From contig NZ_JAEMNV010000003.1 of NCBI RefSeq assembly GCF_016482825.1, forward strand, positions 1 through 64,000: a DNA stretch of 64,000 bases, written 5' to 3'. Of the stretch, positions 32,630 to 41,718 are shown piece by piece. The position numbers were made by a program, and so were the translations under genes. A model generated the notes under the pieces. The model searched no databases. It saw only the letters and a program-made list of their open reading frames with translations, and was not told the DNA's origin. The stretch is from Antrihabitans stalagmiti. Its GTDB lineage: Bacteria > Actinomycetota > Actinomycetes > Mycobacteriales > Mycobacteriaceae. Position 1 is the stretch's first letter. Each line of letters starts with the position of its first letter.

Positions 32630-34954
32630 ATGACTTCGACACTGAATTTGCCCGTGCTGTTCCTGACCGATCCGGTAGTGCTCCCGGGCATGGTTGTGCC
32701 GATCGAATTGGACGAACCGGCCCAGGCCGCGATCGACGCCGCTCGCGCGAGCAGCAACGGCCAGGTCCTCGTCGCTCCCCGACTGGACGACCGCTACGCG
32801 GCCTACGGCGTTATCGCCACGATCGAGCAGGTCGGGAGGATGCGCGGCGGCACGCCCGCAGCCGTTTTGAAAGCTGAACAGCGCGCAAAGATCGGTCACG
32901 GCGTGACCGGCCCGGGTGCGGCGCTGTGGGTCGAGACCGAACCGGTCGACACCGCCAAGGCGGACGGGCGGACCACCGAACTTGCCGCCGACTACAAGAA
33001 GCTCGTCGTCGCCGTGTTGCAGCGCCGCGAAGCGTGGCAGATCATCGACGCCGTCAACAAGCTGTCGGATCCGTCTGCCATAGCCGACACCGCTGGCTAC
33101 GCGCCGTACCTGACCGACGAGCAGAAGCGTGAACTGCTCGAAACACCGGATGTCGCAGAGCGTTTGACGACGCTGATCGAGTGGACCAAGACCCACATCG
33201 CCGAGGCCGAGGTCACCGAGAAGATCAGCGACGACGTCCGCGAAGGTATGGAGAAGAGTCAACGCGAGTTCTTGCTCCGCCAGCAGCTCGCCGCGATCCG
33301 CAAGGAACTCGGCGAAGGCGAACCCGACGGCGCCGACGACTACCGGACTCGCGTCGAGCAGGCCGACCTGCCCGACGCTGTGCGGGAAGCCGCGATGCGT
33401 GAGGTCGGTCGCCTGGAGCGGTCGAGTGACCAGAGTCCCGAATCCGGTTGGATCCGAACCTGGTTGGACACCGTGCTGGAACTGCCGTGGACCGAGCGGA
33501 CCGCTGACAGCACCGACGTCAAGGCTGCTCGTGCGGTCCTCGACGCCGATCACCATGGCCTCGACGAGGTAAAGGATCGGATGGTCGAGTACTTGGCCGT
33601 TCGGTCGCGTCGTGCGCAGCGTGGACTCGAAGTCGTCGGGGGCCGTGGGTCCGGTGCTGTGATGGTGCTCGTCGGCCCACCCGGAGTTGGCAAGACCTCG
33701 CTCGGCGAAAGCGTCGCAAGGGCTTTGGACCGCAAGTTCGTTCGCGTTGCCCTTGGCGGCGTGCGTGACGAAGCGGAGATCAGGGGTCACCGGCGGACCT
33801 ACGTCGGGGCGCTTCCCGGCCGCATCGTGCGAGCGATCAAGGAAGCGGGATCGATGAATCCTGTTGTCCTGCTCGACGAGATCGACAAGGTCGGAGCCGA
33901 CTACCGCGGTGACCCCGCGGCGGCTCTGCTCGAGGTGCTCGATCCGGCGCAGAACCACACGTTCCGGGACCACTACCTCGACCTCGATCTCGACCTGTCG
34001 GACGTTCTGTTCATCGCGACCGCCAACGTGATCGACACGATTCCGCAGGCGTTGTTGGACCGTATGGAGCTGATCACGGTCGACGGCTACACCGAGGACG
34101 ACAAGGTTGCGATCGCTCGTGACTTCCTCGTGCCACGTCAGCTCGAACGTGCAGCGCTCACGGCGGACGAGGTGACGCTGACCGACGACGCATTGCGCGA
34201 GATCGCGGCGAACTACACGCGTGAAGCCGGGGTCAGACAGATGGAACGCCTGGTCGCAAAGGCGTTGCGTAAGGCGGCAACTCGGCTCGCACAGGAAGGT
34301 GAACAGGTCGTCGTCATCGACAAGGCCGGGCTGAAAGACTTCCTCGGCAGGCCCCGCTTCACGCCGGAATCCCATGAGCGCACAGCAGTTCCGGGCGTTT
34401 CGACGGGGCTTGCGGTGACCGGTATGGGCGGCGACGTCCTCTTCATCGAAGCGAACGCTGCCGACGGAAAGTCGGGTCTGACGCTGACCGGACAGCTCGG
34501 CGACGTGATGAAGGAATCCGCACAGATCGCACTGACCTACGTGCGGTCGCACCTGGAGGAATTGGGTATCGAGGCAAGTGTGCTCGATCGCAGCATCCAC
34601 GTGCACGTTCCTGCGGGTGCGGTCCCGAAGGACGGTCCTTCTGCAGGCGTGACGATGGTGACCGCGTTGACGTCGCTCGCATTGGGTCGGCCGGTCCGCT
34701 CGGACGTCGGCATGACCGGTGAGGTCACGCTCAACGGTCGGGTGCTCCCGATCGGCGGTGTGAAGCAGAAGCTGCTCGCGGCCCAACGTGCTGGTCTCAC
34801 AACGGTATTCCTGCCGAAGCGCAACGAGCCGGACCTGGACGACGTGCCAGCCGAGGTGTTGGCTGCCGTCGAGGTGAAGCTGGTGTCGGACGTCGCTGAC
34901 ATCCTGTCGGCCGCGATCGAGCCGGTTCGCGAAACGGCGACCGCCGCAGCCTGA
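32630..34954 (+). CDS. lon: ATP-dependent protease Lon
   Basis: A 774-residue LonA protease, which degrades misfolded and regulatory proteins. The N-terminal substrate domain starts at LPVLFLTDPVVLPGMVVPIEL. The AAA+ module has Walker A GPPGVGKT (349-356) and Walker B VVLLDEIDK. The protease domain has the catalytic Ser671 in PKDGPSAG and Lys714 in GGVKQK. The ATG has AAAGGG eight bases upstream. The HAIR-like repeat in front implies heat-shock repression by HspR, and a strong terminator follows. It is monocistronic. Lon is absent from M. tuberculosis but present in rhodococci. Confidence 0.97.
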   Translation: MTSTLNLPVLFLTDPVVLPGMVVPIELDEPAQAAIDAARASSNGQVLVAPRLDDRYAAYGVIATIEQVGRMRGGTPAAVLKAEQRAKIGHGVTGPGAALWVETEPVDTAKADGRTTELAADYKKLVVAVLQRREAWQIIDAVNKLSDPSAIADTAGYAPYLTDEQKRELLETPDVAERLTTLIEWTKTHIAEAEVTEKISDDVREGMEKSQREFLLRQQLAAIRKELGEGEPDGADDYRTRVEQADLPDAVREAAMREVGRLERSSDQSPESGWIRTWLDTVLELPWTERTADSTDVKAARAVLDADHHGLDEVKDRMVEYLAVRSRRAQRGLEVVGGRGSGAVMVLVGPPGVGKTSLGESVARALDRKFVRVALGGVRDEAEIRGHRRTYVGALPGRIVRAIKEAGSMNPVVLLDEIDKVGADYRGDPAAALLEVLDPAQNHTFRDHYLDLDLDLSDVLFIATANVIDTIPQALLDRMELITVDGYTEDDKVAIARDFLVPRQLERAALTADEVTLTDDALREIAANYTREAGVRQMERLVAKALRKAATRLAQEGEQVVVIDKAGLKDFLGRPRFTPESHERTAVPGVSTGLAVTGMGGDVLFIEANAADGKSGLTLTGQLGDVMKESAQIALTYVRSHLEELGIEASVLDRSIHVHVPAGAVPKDGPSAGVTMVTALTSLALGRPVRSDVGMTGEVTLNGRVLPIGGVKQKLLAAQRAGLTTVFLPKRNEPDLDDVPAEVLAAVEVKLVSDVADILSAAIEPVRETATAAA

Positions 34955-34962
34955 TCACAGGA

Positions 34963-35000
34963 GAGGCCGTCCGCATTCCGATCTCGGTGCGGACGGCCTC
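34963..35000. terminator. Terminator of lon
   Basis: GAGGCCGTCCGCA (34963-34975) and TGCGGACGGCCTC (34988-35000) are perfect 13-bp arms with a 12-base loop, followed by TTCC. It starts 9 bp after the lon stop. Confidence 0.82.
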
Positions 35001-35063
35001 TTCCGTGCGGGCACATGGCACGCGGCTGCCCAGCGGCAGATTCAGGCGCGGTAGATTCGGATG

Positions 35064-36065
35064 ATGACATCGACGTTTTCCGCATTGGTTGCCCGTGAGT
35101 CCGACGGCAAGATCGAATTGGCTCAGGAAACGGTCGACCACGACTTCCTTCCCGAGGGCACCGTCACCATCAAGGTCGCGTACTCGAGCGTGAACTACAA
35201 GGACGCGCTCGCGATCACGCCGAAGGGCGGCGTGGTTCGCGAATACCCGATCATCCCTGGCATCGATATCGCCGGTGAGGTTGTCGAGTCCGAACACGCG
35301 GATTTCAAGGCAGGCGACCAGGTCGTCGCACACGGTTACGACATCGGAACAGCACGGCACGGCGGCTACGCCGAGTATGCGCGCGTCCCCGGTGAGTGGG
35401 TCGTCCGGCTGGATCAGCTCACTGCTCGCGACGCCGCAACGATCGGAACCGCAGGCTTCACCGCTGCAATGAGCGTCGAAGCATTGCTCGATCGTGGCAT
35501 CACGCCTGATGACGGCCCCATTCTCGTGACCGGTGCAAGTGGTGGCGTCGGCAGCACAAGCGTCGACCTCCTTGCTGCCGCCGGGTTCGAGGTCGTCGCG
35601 TCGACCGGTAAGACCGACGCCGCCGAGCTGCTGACCTCGCTCGGCGCAGCGAAGGTGATCGGGCGGTTGCCCGAAGATCCCGATGCGAAGATTCGCCCGC
35701 TCGGTAAAGCGGAGTGGGCGGGCGCGGTCGACTGCGTCGGCGGCAACACCCTCGCCTACGTCCTGAGCACGGTCAAGTACGGCGGTGCCGTCGCTGCCAG
35801 TGGCCTGACCGGCGGCGCAGCACTCCCGACCACAGTGCTGCCTTTCATCCTTCGTGGTGTGGCGTTGCTCGGAATCGACTCGGTTCAACTCGGAATCGAG
35901 CGTCGCCGCGTGCTGTGGGAGCGCCTGGAGGAAAGTCTGCGGCCAGCTCACCTGGACGCGATTGCCACCGAAGTTCCCGTTCGTGACGTCGCGAAGGTGC
36001 TGGATCAGATCCGCTCCGGCGGCACCACGGGCCGGTTCGTGGTTGCCGTCGAAGGCGGCTTCTGA
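35064..36065 (+). CDS. YhdH/AcuI-type quinone oxidoreductase (acryloyl-CoA reductase-like)
   Basis: A 333-residue zinc-free medium-chain reductase. It has YSSVNYKDALAITPKGGVVR, PGIDIAGEV, HGYDIGTARHGGYAEYARVP and the NADPH motif VTGASGGVGSTSVDLL. This is the YhdH/AcuI layout; those enzymes reduce acryloyl-CoA and related enones. The start is ATG 35064, or the ATG one codon earlier. It is convergent with the ABC exporter, 17 bp apart. Confidence 0.85.
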   Translation: MTSTFSALVARESDGKIELAQETVDHDFLPEGTVTIKVAYSSVNYKDALAITPKGGVVREYPIIPGIDIAGEVVESEHADFKAGDQVVAHGYDIGTARHGGYAEYARVPGEWVVRLDQLTARDAATIGTAGFTAAMSVEALLDRGITPDDGPILVTGASGGVGSTSVDLLAAAGFEVVASTGKTDAAELLTSLGAAKVIGRLPEDPDAKIRPLGKAEWAGAVDCVGGNTLAYVLSTVKYGGAVAASGLTGGAALPTTVLPFILRGVALLGIDSVQLGIERRRVLWERLEESLRPAHLDAIATEVPVRDVAKVLDQIRSGGTTGRFVVAVEGGF

Positions 36066-36082
36066 CCCAACGCAAACTCCGA

Positions 36083-38002
36083 TCAGCCGACGACGACTCC
36101 TTCTGTCGAGTCGTCGTCGGCTGACTCGTTATCGGGATCCGAACCTGTGTCGAACTGCGTCCGGTACAGCTCCTCGTACCGCCCACCTGCGGCGAGCAGT
36201 TCCGTGTGTGTGCCCCGCTCGATGATCCGGCCGTCTTCGAGGACGAGGATGACGTCGGCCGCACGCACTGTCGAGAGCCGGTGCGCGATGACAAGTGCCG
36301 TTCGGCCGACCAGTGCTTCGCCGAGTGCCTCTTGCACCGCAGCCTCCGATGTCGAGTCCAGCGAGGCGGTCGCTTCGTCGAGGACAACGATGCGGGGACG
36401 TGCCAGCAGCAGACGCGCGATCGTCAGGCGCTGACGTTCGCCACCGGAGAGGCGATAGCCACGCTCGCCGACAACGGTGTCCAAACCGTCGGCCATCGCA
36501 CCGACCAGATCCGCGAGTCGCGCGCGGCGCAGTGCGTCCCAGATCTCCTCTTCGGAAGCATCCGGCCGCGCCAACAGCAGGTTGCCGCGGACCGAATCGT
36601 GGAAGAGGTGGCCGTCCTGGGTCACCATGCCAACCGTCTGCTTGATCGTCTCGGCGGTGAGGTCTCGGACGTCGACACCGGACAGGCGCACCGACCCCGA
36701 ATCGACGTCGTACAACCGCGACACCAACTGCGCGATCGTCGACTTACCTGCTCCCGACGATCCGACGAGTGCAACGACCTGACCCGGCTCGGCTTTGAGG
36801 GACACCCCGTGCAGGACGACGTCGCCGCCGCGTGAGTCGAGCGTCGCAACCTCTTCCAGCGAGGCGAGCGAGACCTTGTCCGCGGAGGGGTAGGCGAACG
36901 AAACGTCGACCAGCTCGACCGATGCCGGACCGTCCGGCACCTTCTCGGCGTCTGGTTTGTCGACGATGAGCGGCTTCAGATCGAGTACTTCGAAGACCCG
37001 CTCGAAGCTGACCAACGCGCTCATCACCTCGACGCGCGCGTTTGCGAGGGCTGTGAGCGGTGCATACAACCGCGTCAACAGCAGTGACAGCGATACGACG
37101 GCACCGGGATCCAATTGCCCGCGCAGAGCGTAGAAGCCGCCGAGGCCGTAGACCACAGCGATTGCCAACGCCGACACGAGCGTCAGTGCTGTCGCGAAGA
37201 TCGTCTGCGCCATGGCAATACGAACGCCGATATCGGCAACCCGGCTTGCCCTCGAGGCGAATTCGCGAGATTCGCGTTTGGGCTGGCCGAACAGCTTGAC
37301 CAGCGTCGCACCGGGTGCGGAGAACCGCTCGGTCATCTGGGTACTCATCGCCGAGTCGTGATTCGCAGATTCCCGTTCGAGCGACGCGAGCCGATTTCCC
37401 ATGCGGCGCGCGGGTATGACGAACACGGGTAGCAGGACAAGGGACAGCAATGTCACCTGCCAGGAGATCTGGAACATCACAGCGGCCGTCAACAGCAGCG
37501 TCACGACGTTCGCAACGACGCCGGACAACGTGTCGCTGAACGCGCGCTGCGCACCGATGACGTCGTTGTTGAGGCGGCTGACCAGCGCGCCCGTTCGGGT
37601 CCGGGTGAAGAAGGCGATCGGCATACGCTGGACGTGGTCGAACACAGCCGTGCGCAGATCGAGAATGAGACCCTCGCCGATCCGAGCCGACAGCCAACGG
37701 GTGATCACCCCGAGTACTGCATCCGCTACAGCGAGCGCGGCGATGATGAGCGCCAGGATCACTACTACGCGTGGTGCGTCGTTGTCGACGATCGCATTCA
37801 CTACCCGACCTGCCAGCACCGGCGTCGCGACGCCGAGTATCGCGGTCGCGACGCTCAAGATCAGAAATCCACCAAGCAGCTTGCGGCGTGGACGTGCAAA
37901 TTCGAGGATGCGTGACAGGGTGGCCCGCGAGAACGGTCTCGTCTCGTTGGGTCCCGTCATCGCCGTGTACACCTGATTCCAGGCGACCATTTCCATGCTC
38001 AT
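36083..38002 (-). CDS. ABC exporter half-transporter (TMD-NBD fusion)
   Basis: A 639-residue ABC exporter with six membrane helices in the first ~330 residues and one nucleotide-binding domain. The domain shows Walker A VGSSGAGKST, signature LSGGERQR, Walker B IVVLDEATASLDS and the H-loop IAHRLST. It must dimerise. The ATG at 38002 follows GGAG with a suitable gap; an internal ATG (MTGPNETRPF) is possible. The substrate is unknown. The small protein gene upstream is separated by a strong terminator. Confidence 0.9.
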   Translation of the reverse strand: MSMEMVAWNQVYTAMTGPNETRPFSRATLSRILEFARPRRKLLGGFLILSVATAILGVATPVLAGRVVNAIVDNDAPRVVVILALIIAALAVADAVLGVITRWLSARIGEGLILDLRTAVFDHVQRMPIAFFTRTRTGALVSRLNNDVIGAQRAFSDTLSGVVANVVTLLLTAAVMFQISWQVTLLSLVLLPVFVIPARRMGNRLASLERESANHDSAMSTQMTERFSAPGATLVKLFGQPKRESREFASRASRVADIGVRIAMAQTIFATALTLVSALAIAVVYGLGGFYALRGQLDPGAVVSLSLLLTRLYAPLTALANARVEVMSALVSFERVFEVLDLKPLIVDKPDAEKVPDGPASVELVDVSFAYPSADKVSLASLEEVATLDSRGGDVVLHGVSLKAEPGQVVALVGSSGAGKSTIAQLVSRLYDVDSGSVRLSGVDVRDLTAETIKQTVGMVTQDGHLFHDSVRGNLLLARPDASEEEIWDALRRARLADLVGAMADGLDTVVGERGYRLSGGERQRLTIARLLLARPRIVVLDEATASLDSTSEAAVQEALGEALVGRTALVIAHRLSTVRAADVILVLEDGRIIERGTHTELLAAGGRYEELYRTQFDTGSDPDNESADDDSTEGVVVG

Positions 38003-38104
38003 TGTCGATCTCCGCTCATGTGTTGACGAGGTCTATGAGAGCACCGAGCACCGACAGTACGACCTGAATAATGGTTGAGGTCAAGCGATTTTCGTCGCAA
38101 CGCA

Positions 38105-38139
38105 CTCCGCCCCCGTCACACGCTGTGACGGGGGCGGAG
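38105..38139. terminator. Strong hairpin after the 34-residue small protein gene
   Basis: CTCCGCCCCCGTCACA (38105-38120) and TGTGACGGGGGCGGAG (38124-38139) are perfect 16-bp arms around a three-base loop. On the minus strand it starts 11 bp past the small-protein stop, so that mRNA would be only about 150-200 nt long. Confidence 0.8.
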
Positions 38140-38150
38140 AAGCTTGGTGA

Positions 38151-38255
38151 TCAGCTACCGAAAGGCAAAGTTCCCGGGGGGATCTGGTAGCCGCTGCTGC
38201 CGGCAGAAACGCCGCCCCACAGGTTGAGGATCGCATTCAGCAGGTTGGTGATCAT
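38151..38255 (-). CDS. 34-residue small protein with its own terminator
   Basis: ATG at 38255 to TGA at 38151-38153. The N-terminus MITNLLNAILNLWGG looks like an amphipathic helix; the rest is Gly/Ser/Pro-rich, ending GTLPFGS. AAAGG lies about seven bases upstream of the ATG and a perfect 16-bp hairpin follows the stop, which argues for a real, separately transcribed gene. It faces away from the pirin gene. A membrane-surface or exported micro-protein is possible; the function is unknown. Confidence 0.62.
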   Translation of the reverse strand: MITNLLNAILNLWGGVSAGSSGYQIPPGTLPFGS

Positions 38256-38404
38256 TGAAGAGCCTTTCGTTGCGGCGTCGTCCGACTGTCGTCAAAGGAA
38301 CGTCGCCTCGAGGCGACATCACGTTACAAAGTACCGGCTGTCACGGATATTGCCGATTCTGTGCATGCGGCATCCGAGCCGGCCGAAGGAGGGACAATCG
38401 AAAC

Positions 38405-39400
38405 ATGAGCAACCTCGAGACGTCGGCGTCGATCCTGACCTGCAAGGAGCCTGGCGAGGTCGAATCGGTCGCTGTCGAAGTATTGACCCCGCGCGAGGTA
38501 CCGCTCGGCGGCTTGCGGGCGATGCCCGTCCGCCGGACGCTGCCCCAGCGACAGCGTTCGTTGATCGGCGCCTGGTGTTTCGCCGACCACTACGGACCCG
38601 ATGACGTCGCGGAGACCGGTGGCATGACGGTCGCGCCACATCCACACACCGGTCTGCAGACGGTCAGCTGGTTGTTCGCCGGCGAGATCGAGCATCGCGA
38701 CAGTGTCGGCTCCCACGCGATGGTTCGACCCGGCGAACTCAATTTGATGACAGCGGGTCGTGGGATCGCACACTCGGAGGTGTCGACCGCGAACACGACA
38801 GTGCTGCACGGCATGCAACTGTGGGTCGCGCTGCCGGAAGAAGCCCGCAACACCGAGCCCAAGTTCGAGCACTACGTGCCCACGTCACGAGCCGTCGACG
38901 GCGGGCGGATCAGCGTGTTCATCGGCGCGCTTGCAGGCGAGAGGTCGACCGTCGAGATGTTCAGCCCGATGCTCGGCGCCGAAGTCTGTATCGACGCGGG
39001 GGCGACGTTGACTTTCGACGTCGATACGACCTTCGAGCACGGTGCGATCGTCGACCTGGGAGTGGTCGAGCTGTGTGGCACGACGCTGTCGCGGGCCGAG
39101 CTCGGGTTCGTACCGGTCGGGCGATCGAGCCTCGTGCTGCACAATCCCGGTGACGAGCAGGTGCGGCTGCTGTTGCTCGGCGGCGAGCCACTCGGCGAGC
39201 AGATCCTGATGTGGTGGAACTTCGTCGGTAGGTCCAATGACGAGATCGCTACCTATCGCGCCCAGTGGCAGGACGAGGTGGGTGCTCACGATTCGGGGCA
39301 GACGTCGTCGGCGACGCGCTTCGGTGTGGTCGACGGTTACGTGGGCAATTGGATTCCGGCGCCGACGTTGCCTGCTACGCCGCTCAAACCGCGTGGCTAG
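38405..39400 (+). CDS. Pirin-family protein
   Basis: A 331-residue bicupin of the pirin family. The N-terminal cupin carries the metal ligands in APHPHTGLQTVSW and the following EHRDSVGSH, with MTAGRGIAHSE. The C-terminal cupin includes LLLLGGEPLGEQILMWWNFV. Some pirins have quercetinase activity; others bind transcription factors. The ATG at 38405 is chosen because upstream in-frame codons run through the divergent promoter. The VOC gene follows 54 bp later. Confidence 0.87.
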   Translation: MSNLETSASILTCKEPGEVESVAVEVLTPREVPLGGLRAMPVRRTLPQRQRSLIGAWCFADHYGPDDVAETGGMTVAPHPHTGLQTVSWLFAGEIEHRDSVGSHAMVRPGELNLMTAGRGIAHSEVSTANTTVLHGMQLWVALPEEARNTEPKFEHYVPTSRAVDGGRISVFIGALAGERSTVEMFSPMLGAEVCIDAGATLTFDVDTTFEHGAIVDLGVVELCGTTLSRAELGFVPVGRSSLVLHNPGDEQVRLLLLGGEPLGEQILMWWNFVGRSNDEIATYRAQWQDEVGAHDSGQTSSATRFGVVDGYVGNWIPAPTLPATPLKPRG

Positions 39401-39454
39401 CCTGGTCGACGAGCAGTCGTCGGCTGTGTCGGTCCACTGCGGGAAAGTGCGGTC

Positions 39455-39820
39455 ATGACTATCGAATTGCAGGGCTTGCGCACGGTCATCTACCCCGTGG
39501 CCGACCTCGCGGCCGCAAAAGCGTGGTGGACCGAGTTGATCGGTGTGACACCGTACTTCGACGAGCCGTTCTACGTCGGGTTCGAGGTCGCGGGTTACGA
39601 ACTCGGGTTGCTGCCGACCGAGGATTCCGCAGACGGTTCGTTCACCTATTGGGGTGTCGAGTCGGTAGCCGATGCGGTCGCCGAAGCGCTGACGAACGGC
39701 GCGACCGAACACGTCCCTGCCTCGGATGTCGGTGGCGGGATCATCACCGCGACGGTACGAACTCCGGACGGCAGCGTCGTCGGATTCATCACCAATCCGC
39801 ATTTCGCGCTGCCGAGTTAA
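39455..39820 (+). CDS. VOC-family (glyoxalase-like) protein
   Basis: A 121-residue protein with the paired beta-alpha-beta-beta-beta layout of vicinal-oxygen-chelate proteins: RTVIYPVADLAAAKAWWTEL, FEVAGYELGLLP and VRTPDGSVVGFITNPHF. Metal ligands are not complete by eye. It lies between the pirin and DNA glycosylase genes on the same strand and may be cotranscribed. The substrate is unknown. Confidence 0.8.
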   Translation: MTIELQGLRTVIYPVADLAAAKAWWTELIGVTPYFDEPFYVGFEVAGYELGLLPTEDSADGSFTYWGVESVADAVAEALTNGATEHVPASDVGGGIITATVRTPDGSVVGFITNPHFALPS

Positions 39821-39851
39821 GAGTCCGGCAATCGCAGCCAACAACGTCGGG

Positions 39852-40769
39852 GTGCCGCCGAGTCTGGACCGCAACCTCGTCACCGACAGTCCGGTGAACC
39901 TCGCGATGACGATCGCGCCGCTGCGACGCGGGCGCAACGATCCGTGCCATCAGCGGACCTCGGACGGCGCGATCTGGCGTGCGTCGCTGATGGAATCAGG
40001 ACCGGTCACCTATCGGCTCGTCCAGCATTCGCGTCGGGAGATCTCCGCACGAGCGTGGGGTCCCGGCGGTGCCGAGTTTCTCGACCAGCTCCCGTCGATG
40101 TTGTGTCTCGACGAGTCCACCGACGATTTCCGACCGACTCATCCGAAGCTGATCGACGCACACCGCCGCTTTCCCGACCTCCGCATGTTGCGCACCGGCA
40201 GGGTTTTCGAAGCCCTTGTGCCGTCGATTCTCGAACAGAAGGTCCACGGCATCGCGGCGCTCTCGTCGTGGCGACAACTGGTCCGCAAATACGGAACTCC
40301 TGCTCCCGGACCCGCTCCGGCGGGGTTGTACCTGCCACCGAGTGCCGACGTCTGGCGGCATGTTCCGTCGTGGGAGTTTCACAAGGCCAACGTCGACCCA
40401 CAGCGGTCCCGGACTATCGTCACCGCAGCGCGAATGGCCGACAAGCTCGACCAAGCTGCCACGATGTCGCCCGAGGATGCGCAACGCCGCCTTCGGCTGG
40501 TCCCGGGCGTCGGGATCTGGACAGCAGCCGAAGTGGCTCAGCGAGCGCTCGGCGACGCCGACGCGCTCTCGGTCGGCGACTACCACCTCGCGGCCATCGT
40601 CGGCTGGACGCTGCTCGGGCGGCCGATCGACGACGCCGAAATGGTCGAGTACCTGGAACCGTTGCGGCCACATCGTTATCGAGCGATGCAGCTACTCGTG
40701 GTCAGTGGTCACGCGCACAAACCGAAGTTCGGTCCGCGGACCACCGTCACCGACCACAGCTGGCACTAG
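39852..40769 (+). CDS. DNA-3-methyladenine glycosylase II-type protein
   Basis: About 305 residues of the HhH-GPD DNA glycosylase superfamily. The hairpin is LRLVPGVGIWTAAEVAQRALG, followed by the catalytic-Asp region DALSVGDYHLAAIVGWTL. FEALVPSILEQKVHGIAA is typical of AlkA-like proteins. It would remove alkylated bases. The start is uncertain: GTG at 39852 keeps the conserved LAMTIAPLRRGRNDP segment; GTG 39894 is an alternative. The reading frame overlaps the VOC gene further upstream but is not coding there. Confidence 0.8.
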   Translation: MPPSLDRNLVTDSPVNLAMTIAPLRRGRNDPCHQRTSDGAIWRASLMESGPVTYRLVQHSRREISARAWGPGGAEFLDQLPSMLCLDESTDDFRPTHPKLIDAHRRFPDLRMLRTGRVFEALVPSILEQKVHGIAALSSWRQLVRKYGTPAPGPAPAGLYLPPSADVWRHVPSWEFHKANVDPQRSRTIVTAARMADKLDQAATMSPEDAQRRLRLVPGVGIWTAAEVAQRALGDADALSVGDYHLAAIVGWTLLGRPIDDAEMVEYLEPLRPHRYRAMQLLVVSGHAHKPKFGPRTTVTDHSWH

Positions 40770-40776
40770 AGCCTGC

Positions 40777-41538
40777 CTAGTCGCGCGGCCCACCCGCAAC
40801 GTAGATGACCTGCCCGGACACGAAGCCCGCGCCTTCGCTGACCAGGAACGACACGGTATGCGCGATGTCTTCCGGATAGCCGACCCGACCGACGGGCGTA
40901 TTGGCTGCCGCAGCCGCCTTGAAGTCCTCGAATGGGACCCCGACGCGTTCGGCGGTCGCCGCAGTCATATCGGTGACGATGAACCCTGGCCCGATGGCGT
41001 TGGCCGTGACGCCGTACTTGCCGAGCTCGATGGCAAGTGTCTTCGTGAAACCCTGCAGTCCGGCTTTTGCCGCGGAGTAGTTCACCTGCCCGCGATTGCC
41101 GAGCGCCGAGACACTCGACATGTTGACGATGCGTCCCCACTTCTGCTCGACCATGTACTTCTGGGCTGCCTTGGTCAGCAGGAAGGCGCCGCGAAGGTGC
41201 ACGCCGATCACCGAGTCCCATTCCGACACAGGCATTTTGAAGAGCAGGTTGTCACGAGTGATACCTGCGTTGTTCACCACTATGGTCGGTCCGCCGAGTT
41301 CGGTGGCAATTCGTTCCACGGCCGCGGTCACCGAGGCTTCGTCGGAGACGTCGGCACCGACGCCGAGTGCAGCACCACCGGCAGCGGTGATCGAGTCGAC
41401 TGTTGCTGCACACGCGGCCTCGTCGAGATCGAGCACTGCGACAGCGAAGCCGTCGGCCGCGAGACGTTGTGCGATCGCCGCTCCGATTCCGCGGGCTGCA
41501 CCCGATACGACGGCGACTCTGGTGTTGGCACTGCTCAC
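40777..41538 (-). CDS. FabG-type 3-oxoacyl-ACP/CoA reductase
   Basis: A 253-residue classical SDR. It shows the cofactor loop SGAARGIG, NNAGITRDNLLFKM, the catalytic Ser in NMSSVSALGN, Y-S-A-A-K in NYSAAKAGLQGF, and IGPGFIVTDMT. This is the FabG pattern of 3-oxoacyl-thioester reductases; the specific acyl carrier is not clear. The ATG follows AGGAGG. It is convergent with the DNA glycosylase gene, 7 bp apart. Confidence 0.88.
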   Translation of the reverse strand: MSSANTRVAVVSGAARGIGAAIAQRLAADGFAVAVLDLDEAACAATVDSITAAGGAALGVGADVSDEASVTAAVERIATELGGPTIVVNNAGITRDNLLFKMPVSEWDSVIGVHLRGAFLLTKAAQKYMVEQKWGRIVNMSSVSALGNRGQVNYSAAKAGLQGFTKTLAIELGKYGVTANAIGPGFIVTDMTAATAERVGVPFEDFKAAAAANTPVGRVGYPEDIAHTVSFLVSEGAGFVSGQVIYVAGGPRD

Positions 41539-41631
41539 GACGGGGTCCTCCTGTAGCTGCTGCTAACGGCAATGGTGCGGTGTTCGATCGAGCTTACGAA
41601 GAGTGCATTCGACCACGAACGGGGTACCACG

Positions 41632-41700
41632 ATGTTTCGCGATCCAGAACTGCCGGACTGGCTCGAATACGTGCTCGGACTGCTCGGCGTGCGCTGGTGA
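41632..41700 (+). CDS. Possible 22-residue micro-ORF
   Basis: ATG at 41632 and TGA at 41698-41700, with ACGGGG eight bases upstream. The peptide is acidic then hydrophobic with three aromatic Trp/Tyr residues (WLEYVLGLLGVRW). It sits between the divergent-side start of fabG and the 3' end of maltokinase. Its short length makes chance likely. Confidence 0.25.
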   Translation: MFRDPELPDWLEYVLGLLGVRW

Positions 41701-41718
41701 TCCGAGCCCGCTAGCCCG

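Noticed and set aside
32435-34786. 783-codon open frame on the minus strand
   Set aside because: It is the antisense shadow of lon. High-GC codon use makes long opposite frames common, and no domain is visible in it.
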